From positions 186,001 through 250,000 of the forward strand of contig NZ_JAFBBG010000001.1 in NCBI RefSeq assembly GCF_016907055.1: DNA of 64,000 nucleotides, in the 5' to 3' direction. Of this stretch, positions 8,532 to 18,900 are shown piece by piece; position 1 is the stretch's first letter, and every line of letters begins with the position of its first letter. Under the pieces are notes generated by a model that was given only the letters and a program-made list of their open reading frames with translations, did not search any database and was not told the DNA's origin. The stretch is from Paracholeplasma morum (lineage in GTDB: Bacteria; Bacillota_I; Bacilli_A; Acholeplasmatales; UBA5453). Position numbers and translations under genes: made by a program.

Positions 8532-8560
8532 ATTTTATATTAAATGAAGGTCTTTTGCAA
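8532..8560 (-). promoter_or_regulatory. Internal promoter for tuf
   Basis: TTGCAA (8555-8560), spacer of 17 and TAAAAT (8532-8537) in the fusA-tuf gap. The leader would be about 50 bases. A separate tuf promoter fits the high need for EF-Tu. Confidence 0.6.
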
Positions 8561-8564
8561 GTAC

Positions 8565-10634
8565 CTAGGCGTTACGCTTTTTGATGATTTCTTCGGCGAT
8601 TGACTTAGGTGCTTTTTCATAATGGTCAAATTGCATTACGAATGTTGCACGGCCTTGTGAATTTGAACGTAATGCTGTTGCATATCCGAACATTTCAGAT
8701 AGTGGAACATTGGCTTTAATACCAATTGCATTACCTCTTGATTCTTGAGCTTCAAGTCTACCTCTACGAGATGTAATGTCCCCAATAACGTTACCTACGT
8801 ATTCGTCTGGTACAACAACTTCAACCTTCATGATTGGTTCAAGAATTGTTGCATTACATTTGTCTTTAGCTGCTTTTAAAGCGATAGCTGCGGCAATCTT
8901 ATAAGCCATTTCAGATGAGTCGACATCATGGTATGATCCATCGAATAGGGTTGCTTTAAGATCAAGAACTGGATAACCAGCTAAGATACCATTTGGAAGG
9001 GCTTCTTCAAGACCTTTTTGAACAACACCAATATATTCTCTAGGAACGGTACCACCAACAACAGCATCAACGAATTCAAAGCCTTTGCCTGGGTTTGGTT
9101 CAAACTTGATCCATACGTGACCGTATTGACCTCTACCACCTGATTGACGGATGAATTTACCTTCAATGTCAGCTGCGCTTGTAATCGTTTCTCTGTAAGA
9201 TACTTGTGGATTACCAACGTTAGCTTCTACTTTGAATTCTCTTCTCATACGGTCAACGATGATATCTAAGTGTAATTCACCCATACCAGCAATGATTGTT
9301 TGACCTGTTTCTGAATCTGTGTAAGTTCTGAAAGTTGGATCTTCTTCTGCTAATTTTTGTAAAGCAGTAGACATCTTATCTTGGTCGTTCTTAGTTTTAG
9401 GTTCAACCGCGATGTGAATAACTGGTTCAGGGAACTTCATAGATTCAAGAATGATATGATCTTTTTCGCCTGCAAGTGTATCCCCAGTAGTTGTGTCTTT
9501 TAGACCGATGGCTGCTGCGATATCTCCTGCATAAGCTTCTTTGATTTCTTCTCTGTGGTTCGCATGCATTTGAAGTAAGCGACCAAGACGTTCTTTTTTG
9601 TTTTTGGTTGTATTTAGGATATATGAACCACTTTGTACAGTACCTGAATATATTCTAAAGAAAGTTAATCTTCCCACGAATGGGTCTGTCATAACTTTAA
9701 ATGCTAGAGCAGTGAATGGTTCTGAATCGTCAGATTTTCTGATCATTTCATTACCGTGTTCATCATGACCAATTACGTCAGCAACATCATTTGGAGCTGG
9801 TAGATAGTCAATGACTGTGTCTAACATTAGTTTAACACCTTTGTTTTTGAAAGCTGATCCACAGATAACTGGGAAAAATTCAACTGAAAGTGTTCCTTTA
9901 CGGATTGCTCTTTTTAACATTTCAACTGTGACTTCTTCACCTTCAAGGTAAGAAACCATCATTTCTTCGTCAAATTCAGCAACTGCTTCGATTAATTCAA
10001 CACGTTTTTTAGCAACGATGTCTTTTAAGTTAGCAGGGATTTCAATTTCAGTATAGTTTTCATCCGCATTACCATCATAGTGGTATGCTCTTAATGTTAC
10101 TAAGTCAATGACTCCGTCGAAATTAGCTTCGGAACCAATTGGCCATTGGATTGGTGCTGCTTTAACACCAAGACGGTTGTGGATTGTGCCGATTGAATAT
10201 TGGAAGTCTGCACCTGTTTTATCCATTTTGTTAATGAAAATAACACGTGGAACTTTATATTCAGTAGCTTGACGCCAAACAGTTTCTGTTTGTGGTTCAA
10301 CACCTGCTTGTGCATCTAATACAGTGACAGCTCCATCTAGAACTCTAAGGCTTCTTTGAACTTCAACAGTGAAGTCAACGTGGCCTGGAGTATCGATAAC
10401 GTTAACACGGTGTCCTTTCCAAAATGCAGTGGTTGCTGCAGATGTGATCGTAATACCGCGTTCTTGTTCTTGTTCCATCCAGTCCATTTGGGAAGCTCCA
10501 TCGTGAGTTTCACCAATCTTATGAATTTTACCTGTATGGTAAAGAATACGCTCTGAAGTTGTCGTTTTACCCGCGTCGATATGGGCCATAATCCCAATAT
10601 TACGCGTCTTATTTAGTGGAAATTGACGAGACAT
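8565..10634 (-). CDS. fusA: Elongation factor G
   Basis: The 689-residue GTPase moves tRNAs and mRNA through the ribosome. The G domain shows AHIDAGKTT (17-25), DTPGHVDF (about 81-88) and NKMDK (about 135-139); domains II-V complete the normal EF-G length, with [10 protein letters not shown] in domain IV. It follows rpsG by 18 bases and has AAGGAGT before the ATG. Fusidic acid-site variation was not examined in detail. Confidence 0.99.
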   Translation of the reverse strand: MSRQFPLNKTRNIGIMAHIDAGKTTTSERILYHTGKIHKIGETHDGASQMDWMEQEQERGITITSAATTAFWKGHRVNVIDTPGHVDFTVEVQRSLRVLDGAVTVLDAQAGVEPQTETVWRQATEYKVPRVIFINKMDKTGADFQYSIGTIHNRLGVKAAPIQWPIGSEANFDGVIDLVTLRAYHYDGNADENYTEIEIPANLKDIVAKKRVELIEAVAEFDEEMMVSYLEGEEVTVEMLKRAIRKGTLSVEFFPVICGSAFKNKGVKLMLDTVIDYLPAPNDVADVIGHDEHGNEMIRKSDDSEPFTALAFKVMTDPFVGRLTFFRIYSGTVQSGSYILNTTKNKKERLGRLLQMHANHREEIKEAYAGDIAAAIGLKDTTTGDTLAGEKDHIILESMKFPEPVIHIAVEPKTKNDQDKMSTALQKLAEEDPTFRTYTDSETGQTIIAGMGELHLDIIVDRMRREFKVEANVGNPQVSYRETITSAADIEGKFIRQSGGRGQYGHVWIKFEPNPGKGFEFVDAVVGGTVPREYIGVVQKGLEEALPNGILAGYPVLDLKATLFDGSYHDVDSSEMAYKIAAAIALKAAKDKCNATILEPIMKVEVVVPDEYVGNVIGDITSRRGRLEAQESRGNAIGIKANVPLSEMFGYATALRSNSQGRATFVMQFDHYEKAPKSIAEEIIKKRNA

Positions 10635-10652
10635 ACAAATAACTCCTTCTGA

Positions 10653-11123
10653 TTACCAACGATAGTGAGCGAATGCTTTGTTCGCTTCAGCCATACGGTG
10701 GGTATCTTCACGTTTCTTAACTGCTGCACCTGTTCCATTTGCAGCGTCTATAATTTCTTTTGCTAACTTCTCTTCCATAGTTCTTTCGTGTCTAAGGCGA
10801 GAGTAGTTGATTAACCATCTAAGTCCTAAAGTTGTTTTACGCTCTGCACGCACCTCAACTGGAACTTGATAGTTTTGTCCGCCAATACGTCTTGAACGAA
10901 CTTCAAGTACTGGCATAATATTTTTTAAAGCTTCATTGAAAACATCGATTGGTTCTTTACCAGTTTCAGCTTTGATACGATCAAAAGCTCCATAAAGGAT
11001 GCTTTGAGCAGTACCTTTTTTGCCATCTAACATGATTGTATTGATCACGCGAGTTACAAGTTTTGAGTTGTAAATTGGGTCAGGTAAAACATCACGTTTT
11101 ACGATATGTCCTTTTCTAGGCAT
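10653..11123 (-). CDS. rpsG: 30S ribosomal protein uS7
   Basis: The 156-residue protein matches S7 in full length ([20 protein letters not shown] at the start, [13 protein letters not shown] at the end). S7 nucleates assembly of the 30S head. It is the second gene of the str operon, with AAGGAGG before the ATG. Confidence 0.98.
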   Translation of the reverse strand: MPRKGHIVKRDVLPDPIYNSKLVTRVINTIMLDGKKGTAQSILYGAFDRIKAETGKEPIDVFNEALKNIMPVLEVRSRRIGGQNYQVPVEVRAERKTTLGLRWLINYSRLRHERTMEEKLAKEIIDAANGTGAAVKKREDTHRMAEANKAFAHYRW

Positions 11124-11175
11124 ATTAATATCCTCCTTTCAGATATACTGAATTAATAGTTTGTTTGTTTAAAGT

Positions 11176-11619
11176 TTATTTTTTCTTTGCTGGTGCAGCT
11201 GCTTGACCTGGTTTAGGACGTTTAGCACCATATTTTGAACGAGCTTGTTTACGGTTAGCAACACCAGATGAGTCTAATGTTCCACGAACGATGTGGTATC
11301 TTACCCCTGGAAGGTCTTTAACACGACCGCCACGAATTAGTACTACGCTATGTTCTTGTAGAGAGTGACCGATACCTGGGATGTAGGCATTAACTTCAAC
11401 ACCGTTAGATAATCTAACACGTGCATACTTACGTAAAGCTGAGTTTGGTTTTTTAGGTGTCATGGTTGTAACACGAACACATACCCCGCGTTTTTGTGGT
11501 GAGTTAACACTTGTTTCTTTCTTCTTTAAAGTGTTTAATCCGATTCCAAGATATGGAGATTTAGATTTTACAACTTTGTCTTGTCTACCGTTTCTTACGA
11601 GTTGTGCAATTGTAGGCAT
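11176..11619 (-). CDS. rpsL: 30S ribosomal protein uS12
   Basis: The protein is 147 residues from the ATG at 11619, which has AAAGGAGAAAG just before it; a longer in-frame reading to 11673 lacks such a site and has no S12 similarity. S12 guards decoding accuracy; the core [20 protein letters not shown] and the lysines linked to streptomycin response are the wild-type form. The C-terminus carries an extra tail rich in Ala, Pro and Lys ([13 protein letters not shown]), a little longer than usual. It is the first gene of the str operon. Confidence 0.98.
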   Translation of the reverse strand: MPTIAQLVRNGRQDKVVKSKSPYLGIGLNTLKKKETSVNSPQKRGVCVRVTTMTPKKPNSALRKYARVRLSNGVEVNAYIPGIGHSLQEHSVVLIRGGRVKDLPGVRYHIVRGTLDSSGVANRKQARSKYGAKRPKPGQAAAPAKKK

Positions 11620-11639
11620 ATTCTTTCTCCTTTCTAAGT

Positions 11640-11704
11640 AAACACATGACCGTGTGTTTCTTATTTTTTTCAAAAAATTTATTTTGGCTTTATTATCACC
11701 AAAA
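11640..11704 (-). promoter_or_regulatory. Leader of the str operon with two hairpins
   Basis: The rpsL leader is about 110 bases long. It contains a TTTTGG/CCAAAA hairpin (11682-11704) followed on the minus strand by a T-rich run, which looks like a weak attenuator, and a 7-bp hairpin AAACACA/TGTGTTT (11640-11659) just before the ribosome binding site. No known r-protein leader was matched; the function is inferred. Confidence 0.4.
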
Positions 11705-11739
11705 TGACTTTAACTGTGCGTAATTTTTACAGCGTTTTA

Positions 11740-11768
11740 ATTATACCTTTTAAACGATTTATTGTCAA
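11740..11768 (-). promoter_or_regulatory. Consensus promoter of rpsL-rpsG-fusA-tuf
   Basis: A perfect TTGACA (11763-11768), 17-base spacer and perfect TATAAT (11740-11745). Transcription would start near 11733, downstream of the rpoC terminator. Confidence 0.92.
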
Positions 11769-11789
11769 CCATTTTTATAGGATTTAACA

Positions 11790-11827
11790 TAAAAATATCA
11801 TAGCGCGAGCATAATGCCCGCGCTATG
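11790..11827 (-). terminator. Terminator of rpoB-rpoC
   Basis: A 13-bp GC-rich stem with a 3-base loop (11799-11827, one G-U pair) followed by ATATTTTTA on the minus strand. It separates rpoC from the str promoter and occupies the place where Bacillus has the small L7Ae-like gene (rplGB), which is absent here. Confidence 0.9.
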
Positions 11828-11837
11828 CGATTTTATA

Positions 11838-14800
11838 TTAAGCAATATCTAATTCTTCGTCGTCGTACTCTGGTTTTTCATAGTGGAAGAACTTTTCTTT
11901 CAAGATACCTGTACCAGCAGGGATTAATCCACCGATGATGACATTTTCTTTCAAGCCATGTAGTTCGTCTGTCTTACCATGAATTGCGGCATCTGTAAGA
12001 ATACGTGTTGTTTCTTGGAAGGATGCAGCTGATAAGAATGAATCACTTTGTAGAGACGCGCGTGTGATACCTAATAATTCAGGTTGTCCAACCGCTGGTC
12101 TTAAACGATTCTTAATTGCTTTAAGGTTTGCTCTCTTGAATTCAGCAATTGATACTTTAGAACCTGGTAGTAATTCTGTATCACCTTCAAAAATGATGGT
12201 GATCTTTCTTAACATTTGGTTAACAATGATTTCAAAGTGCTTATCGCCAATTTCTACCCCTTGTGAGCGGTATACTTTTTGAGCTTCTTCGACGATATAT
12301 TTTTGAACAGCTTCAGCAGAAGCTACTCTTAATAATTCTTTTGGATGGATAGATCCTTTATTTAGTCTATCTCCAGCCTTAACAGCTTGTCCACGTTTTA
12401 CTAACAATTGAGCGCTTGAATCTAAAGTATACTTGTATTCTTTAGGTTCTCCGTCTTTCATTTGGTTAGAAATTACAGTGACCATAAAGCCATTCTTAGA
12501 GGATTCAATAGACTTAATCTTACCGTTAACTTCTGTGATAACAGCTTGACCTTTTGGCTTTCTCGCTTCGAATAATTCTTGAATACGTGGAAGACCGGCT
12601 GTGATATCTGATGCAGAGGCAACCCCACCGGTGTGGAATGTACGCATGGTTAACTGTGTACCTGGTTCACCGATTGATTGAGCGGCAATAACACCGACTG
12701 CTTCTCCGACTTCAACAGATTTGTTTGTAGCAAGGTTTCTACCATAACACATCTTACATACACCATTAACTGAATTACATGTTAACACGCTTCTGATTTC
12801 AACTGCAGTAACACCTGCATTTACAATCATTTCGCCAAGTTCGTTTGTAATTAACTTATTAGCTTCAAGTAAGACTTCTTTAGTTTCTGGATGGATAATG
12901 GATTGAGAAGTATAACGGCCGATAATACGGTCATATAACGCGACTGTATCTTTACCGTCATTATCCTTAACTGCTTCCATTACAACGCCCTTTTCAGTGC
13001 CACAGTCTTCAATATCAACAATAACGTCTTGCGATACGTCAACTAAACGTCTTGTTAAGTAACCTGATTCAGCTGTCTTTAAGGCTGTATCGGTAGAACC
13101 CTTACGGGCACCGTGGGTTGAAATAAAGAATTCTGATACGGATAATCCTTCTCTAAAGGATGCTTTAACTGGAATTTCGATGGTTTCCCCTGATGGGTTA
13201 GTCATCAGACCACGCATACCTAATAGTTGGGCGAAGTTTGATTTGTTACCACGGGCTCCTGAATCGTAAATGATATACATATGACCTGTCTTATCAAATT
13301 CGTCCATAACGCCTGCTTGAATGTCAGCACCAGCTTTTGTCCATTCATCGACAACGAGTTTAAGTCTTTCGCTCTCGGTTAATACACCGTCATCGAAGAA
13401 CTCATCTAGTTGAGTAATTTTGGCTTCTGCTGCGCTAAGTCTTTCTTGTTTCTTAGAATAAACAACCATGTCTGAAGCAGATACGGTAATACCAGCTACA
13501 GTTGAGTATTTAAATCCTAAGTCTTTTAATTTGTCTAGCATCTTAGAAGTTTCATTGATTTGGAATTGTTTAAATACTTCCGCAATAATTAAACTTAGAT
13601 ACTTCTTACCAAATGCCTTTGGCGTTTCCATATTCTTAATGTATTCTCTAACATTTAGACCCTTCTTAACAAAGAACTTATCTGGTGTCTTGTTTAATAG
13701 GTTGTCTTCTGAAGGTTCATTCAAGAATGGGAATGATTCTGGTAAGATGTTGTTGAAAATTACTTTACCAAGTGTTGTAACCAAATACGAATTGCGTTGT
13801 TCTTCAGTGAACGCGCTGTTAAGCGATTTTGGATCAAATACAATTTGTGTATGTAAAGTAATGATGTTGTTCTTATAAGCCATGTAAGCTTCGTTAAATC
13901 CTGTAAAGAAGTGGCCTTCATTATCTTCGCCTTTACGAGTCATAGTTAAGTAATAGTTACCTAAAACCATGTCTTGTGAAGGGGTAACAACTGGTTTACC
14001 ATCTTTAGGGTTAAGGATGTTGTTTGAAGCAAGCATTAAGAGTCTAGCTTCAGCTTGAGCTTCGTGTGATAACGGTACGTGTACCGCCATTTGGTCACCG
14101 TCGAAGTCGGCGTTGAATGCTGTTGTAACAAGTGGGTGAAGACGGATTGCTTTCCCTTCAATTAGTTTAGGTTCAAATGCTTGAATACCTAGTCTATGTA
14201 GAGTTGGGGCACGGTTAAGTAATACTGGATGTTCTACTACAACCGCTTCTAATGCACTCCATGCATCGTCATCTAATGCTTCATATGAGCGTTTAGCTGC
14301 TTGGATGGTTTCTTTACGTTTTGTAAGTTCTCTTAATACGAATGGTTTGAATAATGTGATCGCCATTTCTCTTGGAATACCACATTGATACATCTCTAAG
14401 TCCGGTCCAACGATAATAACTGAACGACCTGAGAAGTCAACACGCTTACCAAGTAAGTTTTGACGGAAACGACCTTGTTTACCACGTAACATATCTGATA
14501 GTGATTTTAAGTGTCTGTTTCTTTCAACAACCGCTTTTTTACCACGTTTAGCGTTGTCAATTAAAGCGTCAACCGCTTCTTGTAACATACGTTTTTCATT
14601 CTTCATGATTAAACGAGGTGCATTTTGTTCTTTTTGACGTTTTAGACGGTTGTTTCTGTTAAGAATACGTCTGTAAAGGTCATTAAGGTCAGTGGTTGCG
14701 AAACGGCCACCATCTAGGGCAACCATTGGACGAATGTCTGGTGGAATAACTGGTAGTACATCCAGTACCATCCATTCTGGTTTGTTGTCAGAGTTGTTGA

Positions 14801-15944
14801 AAGCTTCAACCACTTCTAGACGTTTGATAACACGGTCGCGTTTTTGTTTAGAAGGGGATTTAAGTTTCTTTCTTAAGCTCTTAACTTCTTTGTCTAAGTC
14901 GATATCTTGTAAAAGCTTTTTAATCGCTTCAGCACCAGTCATCGCTTTGAACTTGTTGCCATATTGTTCATAGTATTGGTTGTATTCCATTTCAGATAAG
15001 ATTTGTTTCTTAGTGAGTGGTGTATCTCCAGCATCTGTAACAATATAACTTGCTAAATAAACAACTTCTTCAAGTTCTTTAGCTTTAATGTCTAATAGTA
15101 AGGCAATCTTAGATGGGGAGTTCTTTAAGTACCAAGTATGAACAACTGGTGCTTCAAGTTCAATGTGTCCCATACGTTCTCTACGAACTTTGGATTCTGT
15201 GATTTCAACACCACATTTGTCACAAATTTGACCCTTATCTAAATTACGTTTTTTACCACATAGACATTGGTAATCTTTGGTTGGACCGAAGATTCTTTCG
15301 CAGAATAGTCCGCCTTCTTCAGGTTTTAAAGTACGGTAGTTAATGGTTTCGTGTTTTAAGACTTCACCATAGCTCCATGCTCTAATTTCTTCAGGAGAAG
15401 CTAATCTAATCTTTAAATGAGAATAGTCAGTTGAACCGTAAGTTTTTGGTTTTGGTTTTAGAAGTGCCGCTTTAACGAAAGCATCTACACTAATAGGTGT
15501 GTTAACTTCTTCCTCTACTAAGGTAGCTTCAACATGTTCATGGTGATGAACAAGTTCGCTCTTATCTGGCATGTTGACGCCATACATAGCATAAATCACT
15601 TCTAATTCATCATATAATAACCCATCATGTGCAATTACATCATGTAGTTGTTCGGCATTTAAAGCTAATAAGGCTTTTGTTTCAGAAATATTGATTTCTT
15701 CTAAAGCTGATTCTAGTTCTTTCGATAAAGCTAGGTTTTCAACTAATACAGGCAATTGATATTTCTTTAAGACATTGGCTGCCACTTCATCGAAAGCAGC
15801 CTCTGTCTTTAATAATAGTCTTAATTCTTTTAATGTGAATGTATTGAAATCCTCAAGGGTATCAATACCAGAAAGGGTTAAATATTCTTTTGTTTCTGAA
15901 GAGAGTTTTAAATCTTCAACAAGGACTTTTTTATCTTTTGCCAT
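11838..15944 (-). CDS. rpoC: RNA polymerase beta' subunit with an unusual N-terminal extension
   Basis: The 1368-residue subunit holds the catalytic magnesium site (NADFDGDQM). The conserved protein begins only at about residue 168 ([20 protein letters not shown]), followed by the zinc cysteines C227, C229, C241 and C244. The first 165 residues have no counterpart in Bacillus RpoC. Residues 8-64 align without gaps to the RpoA C-terminal domain encoded at 54.5 kb (shared E-L-LS, L, GI-TL and spaced leucines), and residues 67-123 look like a diverged second copy. A His/acid-rich linker (131-150) joins them to the core. It follows rpoB by 3 bases. The core call is certain; the extension's fold is inferred. 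Confidence 0.98.
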   Translation of the reverse strand: MAKDKKVLVEDLKLSSETKEYLTLSGIDTLEDFNTFTLKELRLLLKTEAAFDEVAANVLKKYQLPVLVENLALSKELESALEEINISETKALLALNAEQLHDVIAHDGLLYDELEVIYAMYGVNMPDKSELVHHHEHVEATLVEEEVNTPISVDAFVKAALLKPKPKTYGSTDYSHLKIRLASPEEIRAWSYGEVLKHETINYRTLKPEEGGLFCERIFGPTKDYQCLCGKKRNLDKGQICDKCGVEITESKVRRERMGHIELEAPVVHTWYLKNSPSKIALLLDIKAKELEEVVYLASYIVTDAGDTPLTKKQILSEMEYNQYYEQYGNKFKAMTGAEAIKKLLQDIDLDKEVKSLRKKLKSPSKQKRDRVIKRLEVVEAFNNSDNKPEWMVLDVLPVIPPDIRPMVALDGGRFATTDLNDLYRRILNRNNRLKRQKEQNAPRLIMKNEKRMLQEAVDALIDNAKRGKKAVVERNRHLKSLSDMLRGKQGRFRQNLLGKRVDFSGRSVIIVGPDLEMYQCGIPREMAITLFKPFVLRELTKRKETIQAAKRSYEALDDDAWSALEAVVVEHPVLLNRAPTLHRLGIQAFEPKLIEGKAIRLHPLVTTAFNADFDGDQMAVHVPLSHEAQAEARLLMLASNNILNPKDGKPVVTPSQDMVLGNYYLTMTRKGEDNEGHFFTGFNEAYMAYKNNIITLHTQIVFDPKSLNSAFTEEQRNSYLVTTLGKVIFNNILPESFPFLNEPSEDNLLNKTPDKFFVKKGLNVREYIKNMETPKAFGKKYLSLIIAEVFKQFQINETSKMLDKLKDLGFKYSTVAGITVSASDMVVYSKKQERLSAAEAKITQLDEFFDDGVLTESERLKLVVDEWTKAGADIQAGVMDEFDKTGHMYIIYDSGARGNKSNFAQLLGMRGLMTNPSGETIEIPVKASFREGLSVSEFFISTHGARKGSTDTALKTAESGYLTRRLVDVSQDVIVDIEDCGTEKGVVMEAVKDNDGKDTVALYDRIIGRYTSQSIIHPETKEVLLEANKLITNELGEMIVNAGVTAVEIRSVLTCNSVNGVCKMCYGRNLATNKSVEVGEAVGVIAAQSIGEPGTQLTMRTFHTGGVASASDITAGLPRIQELFEARKPKGQAVITEVNGKIKSIESSKNGFMVTVISNQMKDGEPKEYKYTLDSSAQLLVKRGQAVKAGDRLNKGSIHPKELLRVASAEAVQKYIVEEAQKVYRSQGVEIGDKHFEIIVNQMLRKITIIFEGDTELLPGSKVSIAEFKRANLKAIKNRLRPAVGQPELLGITRASLQSDSFLSAASFQETTRILTDAAIHGKTDELHGLKENVIIGGLIPAGTGILKEKFFHYEKPEYDDEELDIA

Positions 15945-15947
15945 ATG

Positions 15948-18900
15948 TTAGAATCCCCCTTTTCTTTCAAACGGATTGGTTTGATCTACCAGTGATTTAT
16001 TAACTTCATTTTCACCAGTCTCAGCATCAATTAATTCAACGTATAAACCTAAAGATTGAAGCTCTCTAGTCAATACGCGGAAGGATTCTGGAATGTGTGA
16101 ATCTGGAATTGGTTTACCATCGGTAATCGCACGGTATACTTTGTTACGTCCGATGATATCATCTGACTTAACAGTAAGAATTTCTTTAAGTGTATGAGCA
16201 GCACCATAAGCATAGAGTGCCCAAACTTCCATTTCCCCGAAACGTTGTCCACCATTTTGGGCTTTACCACCCATAGGTTGTTGGGTAACGAGTGTGTATG
16301 GTCCAACAGAACGAGCATGTAGCTTGTCATCAACCATGTGGGATAACTTGATCATATACATGACACCTACAGAAACTCTATTTTCATAAGGTTCGCCTGT
16401 ACGGCCATCGTACAATGTTTGTTTTCCATCAGGAGCCATGCCAGCTTCAGCCATAATATCAGCTAAGTCAGCTTGTGTAAGTCCATCAAATACTGGTGTT
16501 GCCACTTTAACACCTAACTTCTTAGCAGCCATACCTAAATGGATTTCTAAGATTTGTCCGATATTCATACGTGAAGGAACCCCAAGTGGGTTTAACATGA
16601 TATCAATAGGTGTTCCATCTGCCATGTACGGCATATCTTCTCTTGGAAGAATTTTAGAGATAACCCCTTTATTACCGTGTCTTCCGGCCATCTTGTCACC
16701 TTCGCTAATTTTACGTTTCTTAACGATATAGACACGAATAACCTCGTTGACGCCTGGCCCGAGTTCATCGCCATTAGACTTCGAGAAGTATTGAATGGAT
16801 TGAACAATCCCGCCACCACCATGAGGTACTCTTAATGAAGTATCTCTAACTTCTCTAGCTTTTTCATTAAAGATTGCTTGTAGAAGTTTTTCTTCTGGTG
16901 TTGGTTCAGTTTGTCCTTTTGGCGTAATCTTACCAACTAAGATGTCGCCTTCTTTAACTTCAGTACCTAAAACTACGATACCTCTGTCATCAAGATATTT
17001 TAGAGCATCCGCAGATGCGTTTGGAATTTCTCTTGTGATTTCTTCTTTACCAAGTTTGGTATCACGGCATTCAATTTGATGTTCATCAATGTGAATTGAA
17101 GTGTACACGTCATCTCTGACTAAGTTTTCACTCATGATGACGGCATCTTCATAGTTATAACCTTCCCAAGTCATAAACGCTACTACAACGTTTCTTCCTA
17201 GGGCAAGTTCAGCTTTACTAATGGATGGTCCATCAGCGATTACATCACCTTTTTGAACATATTCTCCAATTGAAACGATTGGTTTTTGGAGAATCGCAGT
17301 GTCTTGGTTAGAACGCAAGAATTGAGTAAGTGGATATGCTTCAACCTTAAGAAGATCTGTCATCTTAGCTTGTCTAATTTGATCATAAGCTTCCCAGTTA
17401 AATGCTTGGTCCTTATCATAAACTACTTTGCCACGAGGTGTCTTAAGTGACGCTTCTGGTTTAATCGCAATTTTGATGATTCTTGAATCGGCATACACAA
17501 CAATACCTTCAACGCCAGAGACAATCGCACTACCAGAGTCTTTTGCGGCTCTGTGTTCAATACCTGTACCAACAATTGGTGAATCCGGTATTAATAGTGG
17601 AACTGCTTGACGTTGCATGTTCGCACCCATTAGGGCACGTGAGGCATCATCGTGTTCCAAGAATGGAATCGATGAAGTCGCAACCGATACAATTTGTTTT
17701 GGAGATACGTCTTGGAAATCTACTCTTGAAGACGGGAATGCCTTCGTTTCACCCATAAAGCGTCCAATAATTGTTTCTGTTTGGAAACCACCATCTTCAT
17801 CTAGTTGAATGTCAGCAGAAGCAATAACGAATTGTTCTTCTTCACCCGCTGTTAAGTATACAAATTCATCTGTAACGACGTGGCGTTTTGGATTGGACTT
17901 ATCTACTCTTAAGTATGGTGTTTGAATGAATCCGTATTCATCTACACGAGCATAAGATGCTAAAGATGAAATCAGACCAATTGATGGACCTTCAGGTGTT
18001 TCAATTGGACAGATTCTACCATAGTGAGATTCGTGAACGTCACGAACTTCGACGCCGGCTCTGTCTCTTGCAAGACCACCAGTACCTAGGGCAGAAACTC
18101 TTCTCTTTTGAGTTAACTCAGCAAGTGGGTTGATTTGATCCATGAACTGAGACAATTGAGAGCTTCCGAAGAATTCCTTAAGTGATGCAGTTAATGGTTT
18201 GATATTGATAAGAGATTGAAGGCTTGCTTCTCTAGCATCAGCTGTAGACATCTTATCTTTAATGTTCTTCTCAAGTTTAGCTAAACCGATTCTGAACTGA
18301 TTCTTTAATAGTTCCCCAATTAAACGTAAGCGTCTATTGGATAAGTGGTCAATGTCGTCTGTCTTACCAACACCATCGTATAGGTTTAGGTAGTAAGAAA
18401 CAGAGGCAATGATGTCTGAAACTGTAATGTGTAATCTAGATTCTCTAGAGTCATGTCCAATGATTTCGATGACTTCTTTAGAATCGCCAGTCGCTGGTTT
18501 AACCAATACAGATTCAACATAAGATGCACGACGTTCAGATTCTTTTCTGAAGAATTCATATTTTTTACCTGATACCAAGAAGTACTTGATGACGTTTTCA
18601 TCTAGTTTGTTTCTATGGAATTGTAGGTCTAAAAGGTTGGATTCTGTGATTTCTGAACCGGCATAAATGATAGGTTTGTGGTCTTTTGCTACTTCAGCTG
18701 TTTCGTGACGTCTATAATCTTCAAGAATATCGATGTCGCACTTAGCGTAAACAGTAGTATATCTTAAATCTTCAATAGACTTAAGGTTGATTTTGTTTGC
18801 ATAAATTTGATGATAAACTTCATCAGTAACTTCAGTACCTTCGTAGAATAATACAGAATCATCCATTAATAGAATGTCTTTTTCAACAAATGTACGTAAG

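Noticed and set aside
17428-17808. Plus-strand open frames across rpoB
   Set aside because: They lie antisense to conserved rpoB codons, have no ribosome binding site and no protein-like conservation; they are frame shadows.
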